Shown here: piece after piece, positions 9,117-19,811 of the stretch | How positions within the stretch are numbered: position 1 is the stretch's first letter | Layout of the letters: every line of letters begins with the position of its first letter | The notes under the pieces: generated by a model | The model's database searches: none | The model's input: the letters and a program-made list of their open reading frames with translations, nothing else | Told to the model about the DNA's origin: nothing | Position numbers and translations under genes: made by a program | Assembly (NCBI RefSeq): GCF_021556475.1 | Contig: NZ_JAKGBZ010000012.1 | Span: 1 to 64,000, forward strand | Length of the DNA stretch: 64,000 bases | Origin: Acidiphilium iwatense | Lineage (GTDB): Bacteria; Pseudomonadota; Alphaproteobacteria; Acetobacterales; Acetobacteraceae | Direction: 5' to 3'

Positions 9117-9812
9117 ATGTCCAACTGGAAAACCGCTTTCCGTTCGCTCTACTACCAGAACGCCCCGGAGCCGCCGGACCCGGCGCTCGGGCGCGACAAG
9201 GTCGCGCTGCTCGTCATCGACGTGCAGAACACCTATCTCGAACGCCCGGACATCGCGACGCTGCACGGCAGGGATCTCGACGCCTATCACGCGTGGGACG
9301 GATTTCACACGCGCATGCACGGCCTGGTCCTACCGACCATCGCGCGCCTCCTCGCGCGGTTCCGCGCCGGCGGGCTGGAGGTGCTCTTCGCCCGGATCGC
9401 CTGCCAGACCCTTGACGGGCGCGATCGCTCGCTCAGCCAGAAAATGCCGGGATGGAACAATCTCCTGCTGCCGCGCGACAGCGACGCCGCGCGGATCGTT
9501 CCGGCGATCGCGCCTGTGGGCGACGAGATCGTGGTCACCAAAACCACCGATTCCGCGCTGACCGGCACGAATCTGCGCCTCATCCTGCATAATCTCGGAG
9601 TCAGCCAGGTCATCTGCACCGGTATTTTCACCGACCAATGCGTTTCCTCGACGGTCCGCAGCCTCGCCGATGAGAGCTTCGAGGTCATCGTCATCGAGGA
9701 CGCCTGTGCCGCCGCGAGCGACGACCTTCACCGGAAGGAACTCGAGATCATCAACATGATCTACTGCCACGTCATGAGCGCCGACGAGCTTCTGGGCTAT
9801 CTGCCCGCGTAG
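9117..9812 (+). CDS. Isochorismatase-family cysteine hydrolase
   Basis: 231 aa. The family triad is complete: Asp35 in LLVIDVQNTY, Lys142 in VVTKTTDSAL and the nucleophile Cys175 in TDQCVSSTVR. The N-terminal extension (about 25 residues before the first strand) and an AFRSLYY motif resemble the ureidoacrylate/biuret-type amidohydrolase branch more than true isochorismatases. It probably hydrolyses a carbamoyl or amide compound; the substrate is not predictable. ATG at 9117 is chosen because the similarity begins there and the frame upstream lies inside the EamA gene. Likely cotranscribed with that transporter. Confidence 0.88.
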   Translation: MSNWKTAFRSLYYQNAPEPPDPALGRDKVALLVIDVQNTYLERPDIATLHGRDLDAYHAWDGFHTRMHGLVLPTIARLLARFRAGGLEVLFARIACQTLDGRDRSLSQKMPGWNNLLLPRDSDAARIVPAIAPVGDEIVVTKTTDSALTGTNLRLILHNLGVSQVICTGIFTDQCVSSTVRSLADESFEVIVIEDACAAASDDLHRKELEIINMIYCHVMSADELLGYLPA

Positions 9813-9837
9813 CTCCGGTTGGTTCCGGTGCCGTTCT

Positions 9838-11250
9838 TCACGGCAGGTTTTCCGGGACCGCCGAAGGCGCGTAACCCACCCCGCGGCGGCCGAGATAGAG
9901 GCCGTAATAGATAAGCCCGGCCACGAAAATCGCCACGACGGTCAGGATATCCTGATAGGTCTGCTCATAGAGCGTCACCGCCGAACCGATCAGGGCGATG
10001 AGCGGCGGGACCGGCCAGAACGGCATTCTGAACGGCGTCGCCTCGCCACGGGAGCGGACGCGATGGACGATCGCCGAAATCGCGACCAGCGCATACAGCA
10101 CGACGAGCAGAACCGACGTGAAGGTAACGACGCTGACCAGGGTGAACTGATAGGCGAGGATGGTGGCGCAGATGCCGACCAAAAGCGTTGCAACCCACGG
10201 TGAATGAAAACGCCGGCTCACTTTGCCCAACGCCCGGTTGACCGGCATCGGCCACGCCTGATCGCGGGCGCTGGCCCAGACGATTCGGGAAAACTGCAGC
10301 GTGATCGCGAGCGTCGCGTTGACGATCGCGGCGATCGCGCCGACGAGCACGAGGCTCGCGATCAGGGTCCCGAAAACCTGCTCGATCACCCAGGTCAGCG
10401 GCGTCTGCGACGCAAGATAGGCCTTGAGATCGGGCGCGCCGAAAACGCTGGCCACGAACGGGATGATTTCGAAAACCACCCCGACCGAGCAGGCGATGAT
10501 GACGGCACGGCCGATATTGGCTGCCGGCCCCTTGGTCTCCTCGGAAAAATTGATGGCGCTGTCATAGCCGTTGACCGAAAACAAGGCAGCCGCCAGGGCG
10601 GCCAGGATCGCGTCGACCGTCACCGGATGCAGTGCGCCGGAAGCCGTCGCGGTCTGGCCGACCAGCAGGACCGGGTGCAGCAGAATGCCGATCGGCTGGG
10701 TGACATGGATCAGGCCGCCGACGGTCATGAAGGTCAGCACGCCGATTTCGATGACGAGGAAGACGCTGACGAAAATCGCATTGGCGGTGATGCGGGCGAT
10801 CGCGAGCAGGGTGATCAGCGCCATGGCGATTGCTGAGGATATGTTTTCGGGAATCGCGGCGTCGAGCGCATGAAGATAGGTGCCGATCCCGATCGCGATG
10901 CTGGCCGGCAAAAAGATCGCCTGACCGATATAGTCGAGCAGGGCGAGGAAGCCGATCGGCCGGCCCAGAACTTTGGTGACGATCGAATACAACCCCCCGG
11001 CAACCGGGAAGACCGAGCCGAGTTCGCCCATGCACAGCGCGATATTGATCGCGACGAATCCCGCGAGCAGATAGGCGATAACGGCGCCCGAGCCGGCCGT
11101 GCTCAACACCACCGGCGCGATGACGAGCAGCGACGCCATCGGCGTGATGTCCGACAGCACCAGGGCTATGTTCTCGATGAGATTCAGGCCTCGGGCCAGT
11201 TCCTGAGGATACCCTGATTTTCCAGGATTGCTCCGGTTCGTTTCGAACAT
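9838..11250 (-). CDS. APC-superfamily amino acid permease
   Basis: 470 aa with about twelve transmembrane helices. The N-terminal region has ENIALVLSDITPMASLLVI, and VFPVAGGLYSIVTKVLGRPIG is the conserved helix 2-3 area of amino acid/polyamine/organocation permeases (PF13520 type). It imports or exchanges an amino acid or related solute across the inner membrane; the substrate is unknown. ATG 11250 has GGAG seven bases upstream. A TTG at 11262, behind its own AGGAGG, is an equally good start and adds four residues. It lies just downstream of, and codirectional with, the L-fucose genes, but nothing ties it to fucose. Confidence 0.85.
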   Translation of the reverse strand: MFETNRSNPGKSGYPQELARGLNLIENIALVLSDITPMASLLVIAPVVLSTAGSGAVIAYLLAGFVAINIALCMGELGSVFPVAGGLYSIVTKVLGRPIGFLALLDYIGQAIFLPASIAIGIGTYLHALDAAIPENISSAIAMALITLLAIARITANAIFVSVFLVIEIGVLTFMTVGGLIHVTQPIGILLHPVLLVGQTATASGALHPVTVDAILAALAAALFSVNGYDSAINFSEETKGPAANIGRAVIIACSVGVVFEIIPFVASVFGAPDLKAYLASQTPLTWVIEQVFGTLIASLVLVGAIAAIVNATLAITLQFSRIVWASARDQAWPMPVNRALGKVSRRFHSPWVATLLVGICATILAYQFTLVSVVTFTSVLLVVLYALVAISAIVHRVRSRGEATPFRMPFWPVPPLIALIGSAVTLYEQTYQDILTVVAIFVAGLIYYGLYLGRRGVGYAPSAVPENLP

Positions 11251-11396
11251 GTCCGGCTCCAAATCAACCTCCTCGGCCTTTGCAGAGCTGCGCGATAATC
11301 GGAATCAGTTCTTGAGCGTAGCATTTTCTGCGGCATCGTTCACCAGAAATAATCGGCGGCGCATCGCGGCAGAGACGGCCGCGCTATCGCGGAAAA

Positions 11397-12224
11397 TCAG
11401 TCGCCAAGCCCATAGAACCGCACGGCATTGCCGCCGAATACCAAAGCCTCGGCCTCGGGCAGTTCCTGCCGGACCAGCGCTTGCGCCGCCGCACGCCATG
11501 CCCCGTAATCGCCCGCGAGGGTGAGCACCGGCCAGTCGCTGCCCCAGATCAGCCGGTCCGGGCCGAAGGCGCGGATCGCGTGACGCGCATAGGGCGCGAT
11601 AGCGTCCAGCCTGGCATCGCCCGCCGCCTCGGTGACCAGCCCGGAGAGTTTGCACGCTATCCTTGTCTCGCCGGCCACGGCACCGATCGCGTCGGCCCAG
11701 GAAGCAAAGGCACCGTCCGCGATGTCGGGTTTCGCGCAATGGTCGATCGCCATGGCAAGACCGGGATGGCGCCGCGCCAGCGCCACGCAATGCGGCAGAT
11801 GCGCCGGCCGGATCAGCAGGTCGAGCGCGAGCCCAGCCTTCACCATCGCATCCAGCCCGCGCGCCACGTCGCCGCGCAAAATCCAGCCGGGATCGGCGAT
11901 GTCCTGGAGCATCGGTCGCAATCCCCTGAGCAGGGGATCGCGGGCCAGTGCGGCGATCCGCTTGGGCGCATCCCCTGCCGCGAGGTCGGTCCAACCGACG
12001 ACGCCGCGCACGAATCCATCCGAGTTTCTTGCAATCTCCAGGAGAAAATGCGTTTCCGCCTCGGTGGGTGCCGCCTGCACCAGCACCACGCCTTCGATTC
12101 CCGTGGCTACCTCACGCGCATCGGCGAGATCGTAATCGCGATGGATCGGCAAATCCGGCGTCAGCCAGCCATAATCGCCGCGCGCCACAAGCCAGAGATG
12201 CATATGCGCGTCGATGCGCATCAC
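11397..12224 (-). CDS. Amidohydrolase, probable L-fuconolactonase
   Basis: 275 aa TIM-barrel metal hydrolase of the PF04909 type. The N-terminal metal motif is DAHMHLW, AIDHCAKP is the mid-barrel metal/histidine motif, and LIWGSDWPV carries the conserved catalytic Asp. This pattern is that of the L-fuconolactonase / L-rhamnono-lactonase group, which opens the lactone formed by L-fucose dehydrogenase. The neighbours fit exactly: FucU, L-fucose dehydrogenase and L-fuconate dehydratase are on the same strand. It begins 1 nt after the FucU stop codon, so translation is probably coupled. ATG 12224 or the next in-frame ATG could be used. Confidence 0.85.
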   Translation of the reverse strand: MMRIDAHMHLWLVARGDYGWLTPDLPIHRDYDLADAREVATGIEGVVLVQAAPTEAETHFLLEIARNSDGFVRGVVGWTDLAAGDAPKRIAALARDPLLRGLRPMLQDIADPGWILRGDVARGLDAMVKAGLALDLLIRPAHLPHCVALARRHPGLAMAIDHCAKPDIADGAFASWADAIGAVAGETRIACKLSGLVTEAAGDARLDAIAPYARHAIRAFGPDRLIWGSDWPVLTLAGDYGAWRAAAQALVRQELPEAEALVFGGNAVRFYGLGD

Positions 12225-12225
12225 G

Positions 12226-12642
12226 TCATGCCCGGATCACGCCTTTCGTGACGATGACATTGGCATAAAGCCGCCGGTCACCGGTCTGCACGATCGCGAA
12301 CGCCTCGCGCGTCAGGCGGTAGAACTCATGGCGCTCGACGCTGCCCATTCCCGCCTCGCCCGCGATCATGCGAAATTCGGCCACCGCCGGGGGCACCGCG
12401 TCCGGGTCGCCCACCACCTGCATCGTGGTCAGCGGGTGGGCGATGAAATCGTCCACCGGCAGCACGCTCAGAATCGCGCGCAGCATGGCGCTGGCGTCGC
12501 AGCCCGGCAGCACCACCAGCCGGCGGGTGTTCGCGGTCGCCGGAAAATTCGCATCGACAATCGCAATGGCGTCACCATGCCCCATGGCGCGCAGCGCATG
12601 AAGCAGATCGGCGGTGAGCAGCGGATCGATCCCTAACAGCAT
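12226..12642 (-). CDS. fucU: L-fucose mutarotase (FucU/RbsD family)
   Basis: 138 aa, the normal size for FucU. It interconverts alpha- and beta-L-fucopyranose, feeding the dehydrogenase with the right anomer. Features: MLLGIDPLLTADLLHALRAMGHGD with the catalytic His22, DANFPA, and the C-terminal GDRRLYANVIVTKGV block with the conserved Tyr/Asn. A good ribosome binding site (GAGGGG, nine bases before ATG 12642) marks the start. Two perfect hairpins lie between it and the upstream dehydrogenase gene, so its expression may be set partly by RNA structure. Assignment to fucose rather than ribose rests on the neighbours. Confidence 0.9.
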   Translation of the reverse strand: MLLGIDPLLTADLLHALRAMGHGDAIAIVDANFPATANTRRLVVLPGCDASAMLRAILSVLPVDDFIAHPLTTMQVVGDPDAVPPAVAEFRMIAGEAGMGSVERHEFYRLTREAFAIVQTGDRRLYANVIVTKGVIRA

Positions 12643-12664
12643 TCAGTCATTCCCCTCATTTAGC

Positions 12665-12687
12665 GGTGATCGTCTGGGTCGATCACC
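12665..12687 (-). promoter_or_regulatory. Perfect inverted repeat in the fucU leader
   Basis: GGTGATCG and CGATCACC form an 8-bp perfect inverted repeat with a 7-nt loop, 22 bp upstream of the fucU start. It could be an operator or an RNA hairpin. Nothing in the sequence decides between these. Confidence 0.45.
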
Positions 12688-12716
12688 TCTACTCTGATTT
12701 TGGCGAGCAAGTTGGC

Positions 12717-14791
<2,075 letters not shown>

Positions 14792-14822
14792 CGGAAGCGT
14801 CCCCTCATCTGGTCACTGGATC

Positions 14823-14838
14823 AATGGCCGGACCAATG
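14823..14838. promoter_or_regulatory. Candidate GntR operator in the divergent fucose promoter
   Basis: GGCCGGACCA (14826-14835) lies between the fuconate dehydratase and GntR genes. Read on the other strand it is TGGTCCGGCC, which recurs exactly at 15712-15721 before the fucose-side ABC importer. The form TGGCCGGACCA is close to the TGGTnnnACCA pattern of FadR-like GntR proteins. Confidence 0.5.
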
Positions 14839-14900
14839 CTAAGCAACCAGTATCAAGCCATTTTGCGTCACGCAAGCCAGCCAGGAGGGCGAAACCAGGA

Positions 14901-15656
14901 ATGGCACTGGAACCGATCCGCAATCGCCGGATCTACAGCCAGATCGCGGATCAGATTCGCGACCTGATCGCGAGCGGCGTCTATAGGCCGGGCAGCTACC
15001 TGCCGCCGGAGCGCGATCTAGCCACCTCCCTGGGTGTCAGCCGGTCCTCGGTGCGCGAGGCGCTGATCGCGCTCGAAGTGCTCGGCCTCGTCGATGTCAG
15101 GGTGGGTGACGGGGTTCTGGTCCGCGCGATCCCGCCCGCCGAGGCGCAAGGCGATTCGCTGATGCGCCGGGTGATGCGCCTCACCCGTCCCGGCCCCGAT
15201 CCCGAATTGCCGGTCGCGCTCGATCTCGATGTCGAAATCCCGCCTTTCGCGCTGCTCCAGGCGCGCCGCCTGGTCGAACCCGAGGCCGCCGCCCTTGCCG
15301 CACGGCGCGCCACCTCGGCCGATATTGCGGCGATCGAAGCCGCCTTCGCCCAGAATGTCGCCGATAATCGCGCGCGCTCCACCACCCATCCCGGCGATCG
15401 GATGTTCCATATCCGCATTGCCCAGGCCAGCGGCAACGCTGCGTTCGAGCAGTTCATGATCGTGCTGCTCGGTCACGCCTATGGCGGCATGTTCCGCCGG
15501 CTGCAATCGCTTTACACAACCGCCGAGATGATCGCGAATTCAGAATCCCAGCACGCTGCCATCCTCGACTCGATCCGCGCCGGATCGGAGGCCGGCGCGC
15601 GCGACGCGATGATCGTCCATCTCGACATGGTGATCGATGTTTTTCTCCGCGAATAA
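14901..15656 (+). CDS. FadR/FCD-type GntR transcriptional regulator
   Basis: 251 aa. N-terminal winged helix: RRIYSQIADQIRDLIASG, then PPERDLATSLGVSRSSVREAL, the GntR signature, at about residues 35-55. The C-terminal half is an FCD effector domain with its metal-ligand pattern (R.LVEPEAAALAA near residue 120, FHIRIAQASGN near 170). It is divergent from the fuconate dehydratase gene and directly upstream of an ABC importer. It most likely represses both until an acid sugar such as fuconate or its keto-deoxy product binds. ATG 14901 is chosen for its AGGA ribosome binding site; the upstream open frame is in the promoter. Confidence 0.9.
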   Translation: MALEPIRNRRIYSQIADQIRDLIASGVYRPGSYLPPERDLATSLGVSRSSVREALIALEVLGLVDVRVGDGVLVRAIPPAEAQGDSLMRRVMRLTRPGPDPELPVALDLDVEIPPFALLQARRLVEPEAAALAARRATSADIAAIEAAFAQNVADNRARSTTHPGDRMFHIRIAQASGNAAFEQFMIVLLGHAYGGMFRRLQSLYTTAEMIANSESQHAAILDSIRAGSEAGARDAMIVHLDMVIDVFLRE

Positions 15657-15709
15657 TGCTATCGGTTTAGCTTGTCATGCCTGTCGTTTATTGGTAATTG
15701 AACCCAGCG

Positions 15710-15725
15710 AATGGTCCGGCCTTTA
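15710..15725. promoter_or_regulatory. Second copy of the candidate GntR operator
   Basis: TGGTCCGGCC at 15712-15721 repeats the ten bases found in the divergent fucose promoter (14826-14835, opposite strand). Flanking bases also agree, 13 of 15. It sits in the 175-bp gap between the regulator and the ABC ATPase, about 110 bp before the ATPase start. Confidence 0.5.
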
Positions 15726-15831
15726 GGCCAATTAGTCCGGTGCCGGAGGAAACAAAGATGAGGCGGCTTGTCCAAACGACCGCGCAGATTACTTTGCTCC
15801 TTGGCCGCCTTCAAACGCCGGACTCGCGCGC

Positions 15832-16593
15832 ATGACCATCCCTGCCCTCGAAGTCGCCGGCATCGACAAGCATTTCGGTGCGGTCGAGGTGCTGCGCGGC
15901 GTATCGATGCAGGTCGCTCCCGGCGAGGTGCTCGGCGTAGTCGGCGACAACGGCGCCGGCAAATCGACGCTGATGAAAGTGATTTCCGGCGTCCATCGGG
16001 CCGATGCCGGCACGATCCGGCTGGCCGGTGCCGAAGTCGCCTTCCGCACGCCGCGCGATGCGCGCAACGCCGGCATCGAGACGATCTATCAGGATCTCGC
16101 CTTGGCCGATCATCTCGATGTCGGCGCGAACATCTTTCTCGGCCGCGAGCCGGTGCGCCGCCTCGCCGGCCTGATTCCGATGCTTGACGAGGCGAAAATC
16201 CACGGCGAGGTCGCATCCCTCCTCGCCCGCATCGAAAGCCACATCCCCGATCCGTCGGCGCGGGTGCTCGACCTGTCCGGCGGGCAGCGCCAGGCGGTGG
16301 CGATCGCACGCGCCATCTACTGGAAGGCGAAAATCGTCATCATGGACGAACCCACCGCGGCGCTCGCGGTGATGGAGACCGAAAACGTCCTGAAAATGGC
16401 GCGGCAACTGGCGAGCGAGGGAATCGGCGTCTTGTTCATCGGTCATAACCTGGTCGAGATCCTGAAAGTCTGCGACCGGGTGATGGTCATGTATCGCGGT
16501 CGCGCGGTGTTCGACGCGCGATCGAACCAGACCTCGCAGACCGAACTGATCCGCTACATGACCGGCTATGCCGATGCGGAAACCAACAACTGA
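15832..16593 (+). CDS. Sugar ABC importer, ATP-binding protein (single domain)
   Basis: 253 aa. Walker A GDNGAGKST near residues 38-46, signature LSGGQRQ near 148, Walker B with IVIMDEPTAAL near 170, and a switch histidine in FIGHN. It carries one ABC domain, unlike RbsA/AraG with two, so it should act as a homodimer, as FrcA-type proteins do. It energises the periplasmic-binding-protein importer encoded by the next two genes. From its place beside the fucose enzymes and a shared operator motif, L-fucose is the best substrate guess. Confidence 0.9.
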   Translation: MTIPALEVAGIDKHFGAVEVLRGVSMQVAPGEVLGVVGDNGAGKSTLMKVISGVHRADAGTIRLAGAEVAFRTPRDARNAGIETIYQDLALADHLDVGANIFLGREPVRRLAGLIPMLDEAKIHGEVASLLARIESHIPDPSARVLDLSGGQRQAVAIARAIYWKAKIVIMDEPTAALAVMETENVLKMARQLASEGIGVLFIGHNLVEILKVCDRVMVMYRGRAVFDARSNQTSQTELIRYMTGYADAETNN

Positions 16594-16607
16594 AAAGGGA
16601 GAGACTC

Positions 16608-17642
16608 ATGCTAACGACACGTTTGATGCTTGCCGGTCTCGGCGCCGCGGCGCTGACCGCCGGCGCGGCACTCACCGCGCCCCAGGCCGATGCCGCGACA
16701 CCGAGCGCCACCGTCGCCGCGCTGGCGACGCCGGCCAAACCCGCGAAGCATTATCATTTCGAGTTGATCACCAAATCCAACGCATCGCCCTACTGGCTCG
16801 CGGTGCGCGACGGCGCCGACGCGGCGGCGAAGAAATTCGGCGTCACGGTGAATTTCGAAGCGCCCGCCAGCGGCCTTGACCTCGCCGGCCAGATCGCGAT
16901 GGTCAATAACGCGGTGACCGCCGGCACCGACGGCATCATCCTCGCCGCGCAGAACCCGCAGGCGCTGCTCAAGCCGGTCAAATCCGCCCTCGCCCATCGC
17001 ATCCCGGTGGTGACGGTGGATTCCGGCCTGTCGCCCAACATCGCCGATTGCTTCCTCGCCACCTCGAATGTCGGCGCCGCCTCGGCACTCGCGAAATATA
17101 CCGCCGAACACCTGATGAACCGCAAGGGCCAATATGCGATCGTCGATTTCAACCACACCGCCTCCACCGGCATCGCGCGGCCCAAGGGATTCATGCTCGG
17201 GATGAAATCCTATTCCGCCATCAAGCGGATGGGGCCGATCCAGTATTCGCAGAACAGCGTCAGCAAGGGGCTGCGCATCGCGACCACCATGCTGACCCAA
17301 TATCCGCATCTCGACGTGATTTTCGGCGCCAACGACCGTGCCGCTCTCGGCCCGGCCGAGGCGGTGCAGCGCGCCCACGCGAAGGTGAAGGTCGTCGGGT
17401 TCGATGCCGATCTCGGCGAGATCGCCTATGTCAAATCGGGAATCATCCAGGCGTCGATCCTGCAATCGCCCTACGACATGGGCTATTACGCGGTCGTCGC
17501 GATGCTCGACAAGCTCGCCGGAAAAACCCTGCCGAAGCGCATCAATACGCCGTACTTTCTGCTGACTCCGAAAAATCTGAGCAGCGCGAAAGCGACGGCG
17601 GCGATCCGCCAATACGCGCCAAACTATAAGCCGGGCAGCTGA
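16608..17642 (+). CDS. Periplasmic sugar-binding protein (ribose/RbsB type)
   Basis: 344 aa. An N-terminal signal peptide (LAGLGAAALTAGAALTA, cleavage near residue 29 after ADA) is followed by a peripla_BP_4 type fold: ELITKSNASPYWLAVRDGAD at the start of domain 1, DGIILAAQNPQAL, TVDSGL, and FGANDRAALGPAEAVQ at the second sugar contact. It captures a sugar in the periplasm and delivers it to the permease. A ribosome binding site (GGGAGA) precedes ATG 16608. It is in an operon with the ATPase (14 nt gap) and the permease (17 nt gap). Confidence 0.92.
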   Translation: MLTTRLMLAGLGAAALTAGAALTAPQADAATPSATVAALATPAKPAKHYHFELITKSNASPYWLAVRDGADAAAKKFGVTVNFEAPASGLDLAGQIAMVNNAVTAGTDGIILAAQNPQALLKPVKSALAHRIPVVTVDSGLSPNIADCFLATSNVGAASALAKYTAEHLMNRKGQYAIVDFNHTASTGIARPKGFMLGMKSYSAIKRMGPIQYSQNSVSKGLRIATTMLTQYPHLDVIFGANDRAALGPAEAVQRAHAKVKVVGFDADLGEIAYVKSGIIQASILQSPYDMGYYAVVAMLDKLAGKTLPKRINTPYFLLTPKNLSSAKATAAIRQYAPNYKPGS

Positions 17643-17659
17643 CCGGAGCAAAGCGGACG

Positions 17660-18649
17660 ATGGATCAGCAAACCCAGCCCCTCATCCAGGTCGAGACGAT
17701 TCCGCGCGGCCGGGCGCTGCTTCGCTTCGTCCGCCAGCTCGCCTTCGCGCTGATCAGCATCGCGGTCCTGGTCGTCGTCTTCGGCTTCCTCAATCCGCGC
17801 TTCCTCAGCCCGGTCAACTGGTTCCATATCGCCCAGCAGGTCGCGGTAATCGCCATCCTCGCGATCGCCCAGACCTTTATCATCGCGACGGCGGGGATCG
17901 ACATCTCGCAAGGCTCCGTCGTCGCCTTATCCTCGATGATCTGCGCCATCGTGATCGTCGATACCCATCTCGGCATCGTTCTAGGCATTCTACTCACCCT
18001 GCTGCTCGGCGCGCTGGTGGGCGCGATCATCGGCGGTTCGGTCGTCGTGCTCGGCGTGCCGCCCTTCATCGCGACGCTGGGGATGCTGGCGATCGCGCTC
18101 GGCGCCGCCCTGCTCACCACCAACGGCACGCCGGTCTTCGGCCTGCCGGAAAGCTTCCAGAACATCGCGCAGGGCACCATCGCGGGATTTCCCAATATGG
18201 GCTGGATCGCGATCGTGCTCGCGCTGATCTCGGCGTTCGTTCTCAATAAAACCCGGTTCGGCCGCTACACCCTGGCGATCGGCAGCAACCCCGAAGCGGC
18301 GCGCCGGGTCGGCATCAACGTGCCGCGCCATCTGATGCTGATCTACATCCTCGGCGGCGTCATCTCGTCGCTCGCGGGTATCGTCTATCTCGCCTACACC
18401 GCCGCCGCGCAGCCGACATCGGGGGCCAATTACGAACTCTACGCCATCGCCGCGGTGGTAATCGGCGGCGGCTCGCTGTTCGGCGGCGTCGGCACCATCC
18501 TGGGCAGCGTGCTCGGTGCTTTGCTCATGACCATCCTGAAGAACGGCACCCAGCTCGCCGGCATTTCCTCCTATGTCGAACAGGTCATCCTTGGCATCGT
18601 CGTGATCGGCGCGGTCTATATCGACAATCTGCGTCGCCGCCTGCGTTAG
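17660..18649 (+). CDS. Sugar ABC importer, permease (RbsC type)
   Basis: 329 aa with about nine or ten membrane helices. The conserved cytoplasmic coupling region reads GRYTLAIGSNPEAARRVGINV, near residue 210, the usual RbsC/FrcC motif. It probably acts as a homodimer with the ATPase and binding protein just upstream. Last gene of the fucose-side transport operon. Its stop overlaps by 4 bp the end of the convergent YihY pseudogene. Confidence 0.92.
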   Translation: MDQQTQPLIQVETIPRGRALLRFVRQLAFALISIAVLVVVFGFLNPRFLSPVNWFHIAQQVAVIAILAIAQTFIIATAGIDISQGSVVALSSMICAIVIVDTHLGIVLGILLTLLLGALVGAIIGGSVVVLGVPPFIATLGMLAIALGAALLTTNGTPVFGLPESFQNIAQGTIAGFPNMGWIAIVLALISAFVLNKTRFGRYTLAIGSNPEAARRVGINVPRHLMLIYILGGVISSLAGIVYLAYTAAAQPTSGANYELYAIAAVVIGGGSLFGGVGTILGSVLGALLMTILKNGTQLAGISSYVEQVILGIVVIGAVYIDNLRRRLR

Positions 18650-19586
18650 CGAGCAACCGTGCCGGCATCCCCCGCCCCCCGTTGGCCCATCGGTAACGGG
18701 ACGCCAACCACGGTATCCTGCCGCGCTTTCCGCTCGGATTCGCCGTTGATCTCGGCCCCGAACAGCACAACGAACGCCGACAACCACATCCAGGTCAGCA
18801 GAATCCCCAGCGCACCCAATACGCCGTAGGTCGTGTTGTAACTGTCGAAGTGATAAACATAGACGGTGAACAGGACCGAACCGATAATCCACAAAATCGT
18901 GGCCGCGATCGTGCCGGACGAAGTCCATTTCCATTCCGGTTCGTCCCCGTCCGGCCCGTAGCGGTAGATCAGCGCCAGCATTCCGATGACGAACACGATC
19001 AGAATCGGCCATTCGACGACCAGACCGATCCAGCGCGCCGGACCGAGCGCACCCGCTCCGTTCAGCATCACAGGCAGGCCTGCGACGAGCGCCAGGGCGA
19101 TCAACCCGCCGACGATAACCACGACGGCCAGCAGCAGGGCGGTTGCGTTGAACCAGATGAATCCCCGTCGCTCCGGCTGATCGTAGGCGATGCCGAGCGC
19201 CGTCATCATGCCGCTCATCCCGCGCATGCTGCTCCAGAGCGCGATCACGATGCCAACAACCGCACCAAAGCCCAGGCTCCCGCGCGGCGCGGTGACGAAT
19301 TGGTGCGGTTGTTGGCGATCAGTGTCGAGGTCGAGGGCGGAAGCACGCCGGACAGCGACTGCACGATTTTCGTCACCTCCGCCGGGTTTCCGACCAGACC
19401 ATAGACCGAAATAAGCGCGGCCAGAGCGGGGAACAGCGCCAGCAGCACGTAATAGGTCACCCCGCCCGCAACGAGCGACAGGTTCTTCTTGCCGGTTTCC
19501 TTCCAGGCCCGGCCCAGGATATCCATCCAACCGCGCACCGGGATCTGCCACGGCGCATCCGCTTCGTGCCCGCGGTCTCGCCGCAT
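18646..19586 (-). pseudogene. YihY/BrkB-family membrane protein, frameshifted
   Basis: The N-terminal part (MRRDRGHEADAPW, then GWMDILGRAWKETGKKNLSLVAGGVTYYVLL split over the usual first helix) reads in one frame from ATG 19586. The rest (PHQFVTAPRGSLGFGAV, then the remaining helices to the stop at 18646) continues in another. The switch lies near 19295-19315, where one frame gives TLIANNRTNSS and the other QQPHQFVTAPRG. Joined together they make a normal YihY protein of about 310 aa. A single-base indel is the simplest cause; a sequencing error is possible. A good AGGGAG precedes the start. Confidence 0.8.
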
Positions 19587-19811
19587 CCTGTTCAACTCCC
19601 TTCGATGAAGGCCACCATAGTGCAATGCGGCTTCGCGCCGGATGGACATACCCATAAATCTTGGTTCATCGGGTGGCCGTCGAGTGGTTTCAGGTCGAGG
19701 AACCGGCTGCAACCCCAATCACATTCGATTTTTTCCCCCAATCGGGGTCATTGCCAGGCTCTCGCCGCCAAAGGCCGCTGGGGCACGATCCTGTTGGATG
19801 TGCGTCTGCGA

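Noticed and set aside
19290-19315. Programmed frameshift in the YihY gene
   Set aside because: No slippery heptamer or following structure is seen; YihY genes are not known to use frameshifting. A plain indel is simpler.
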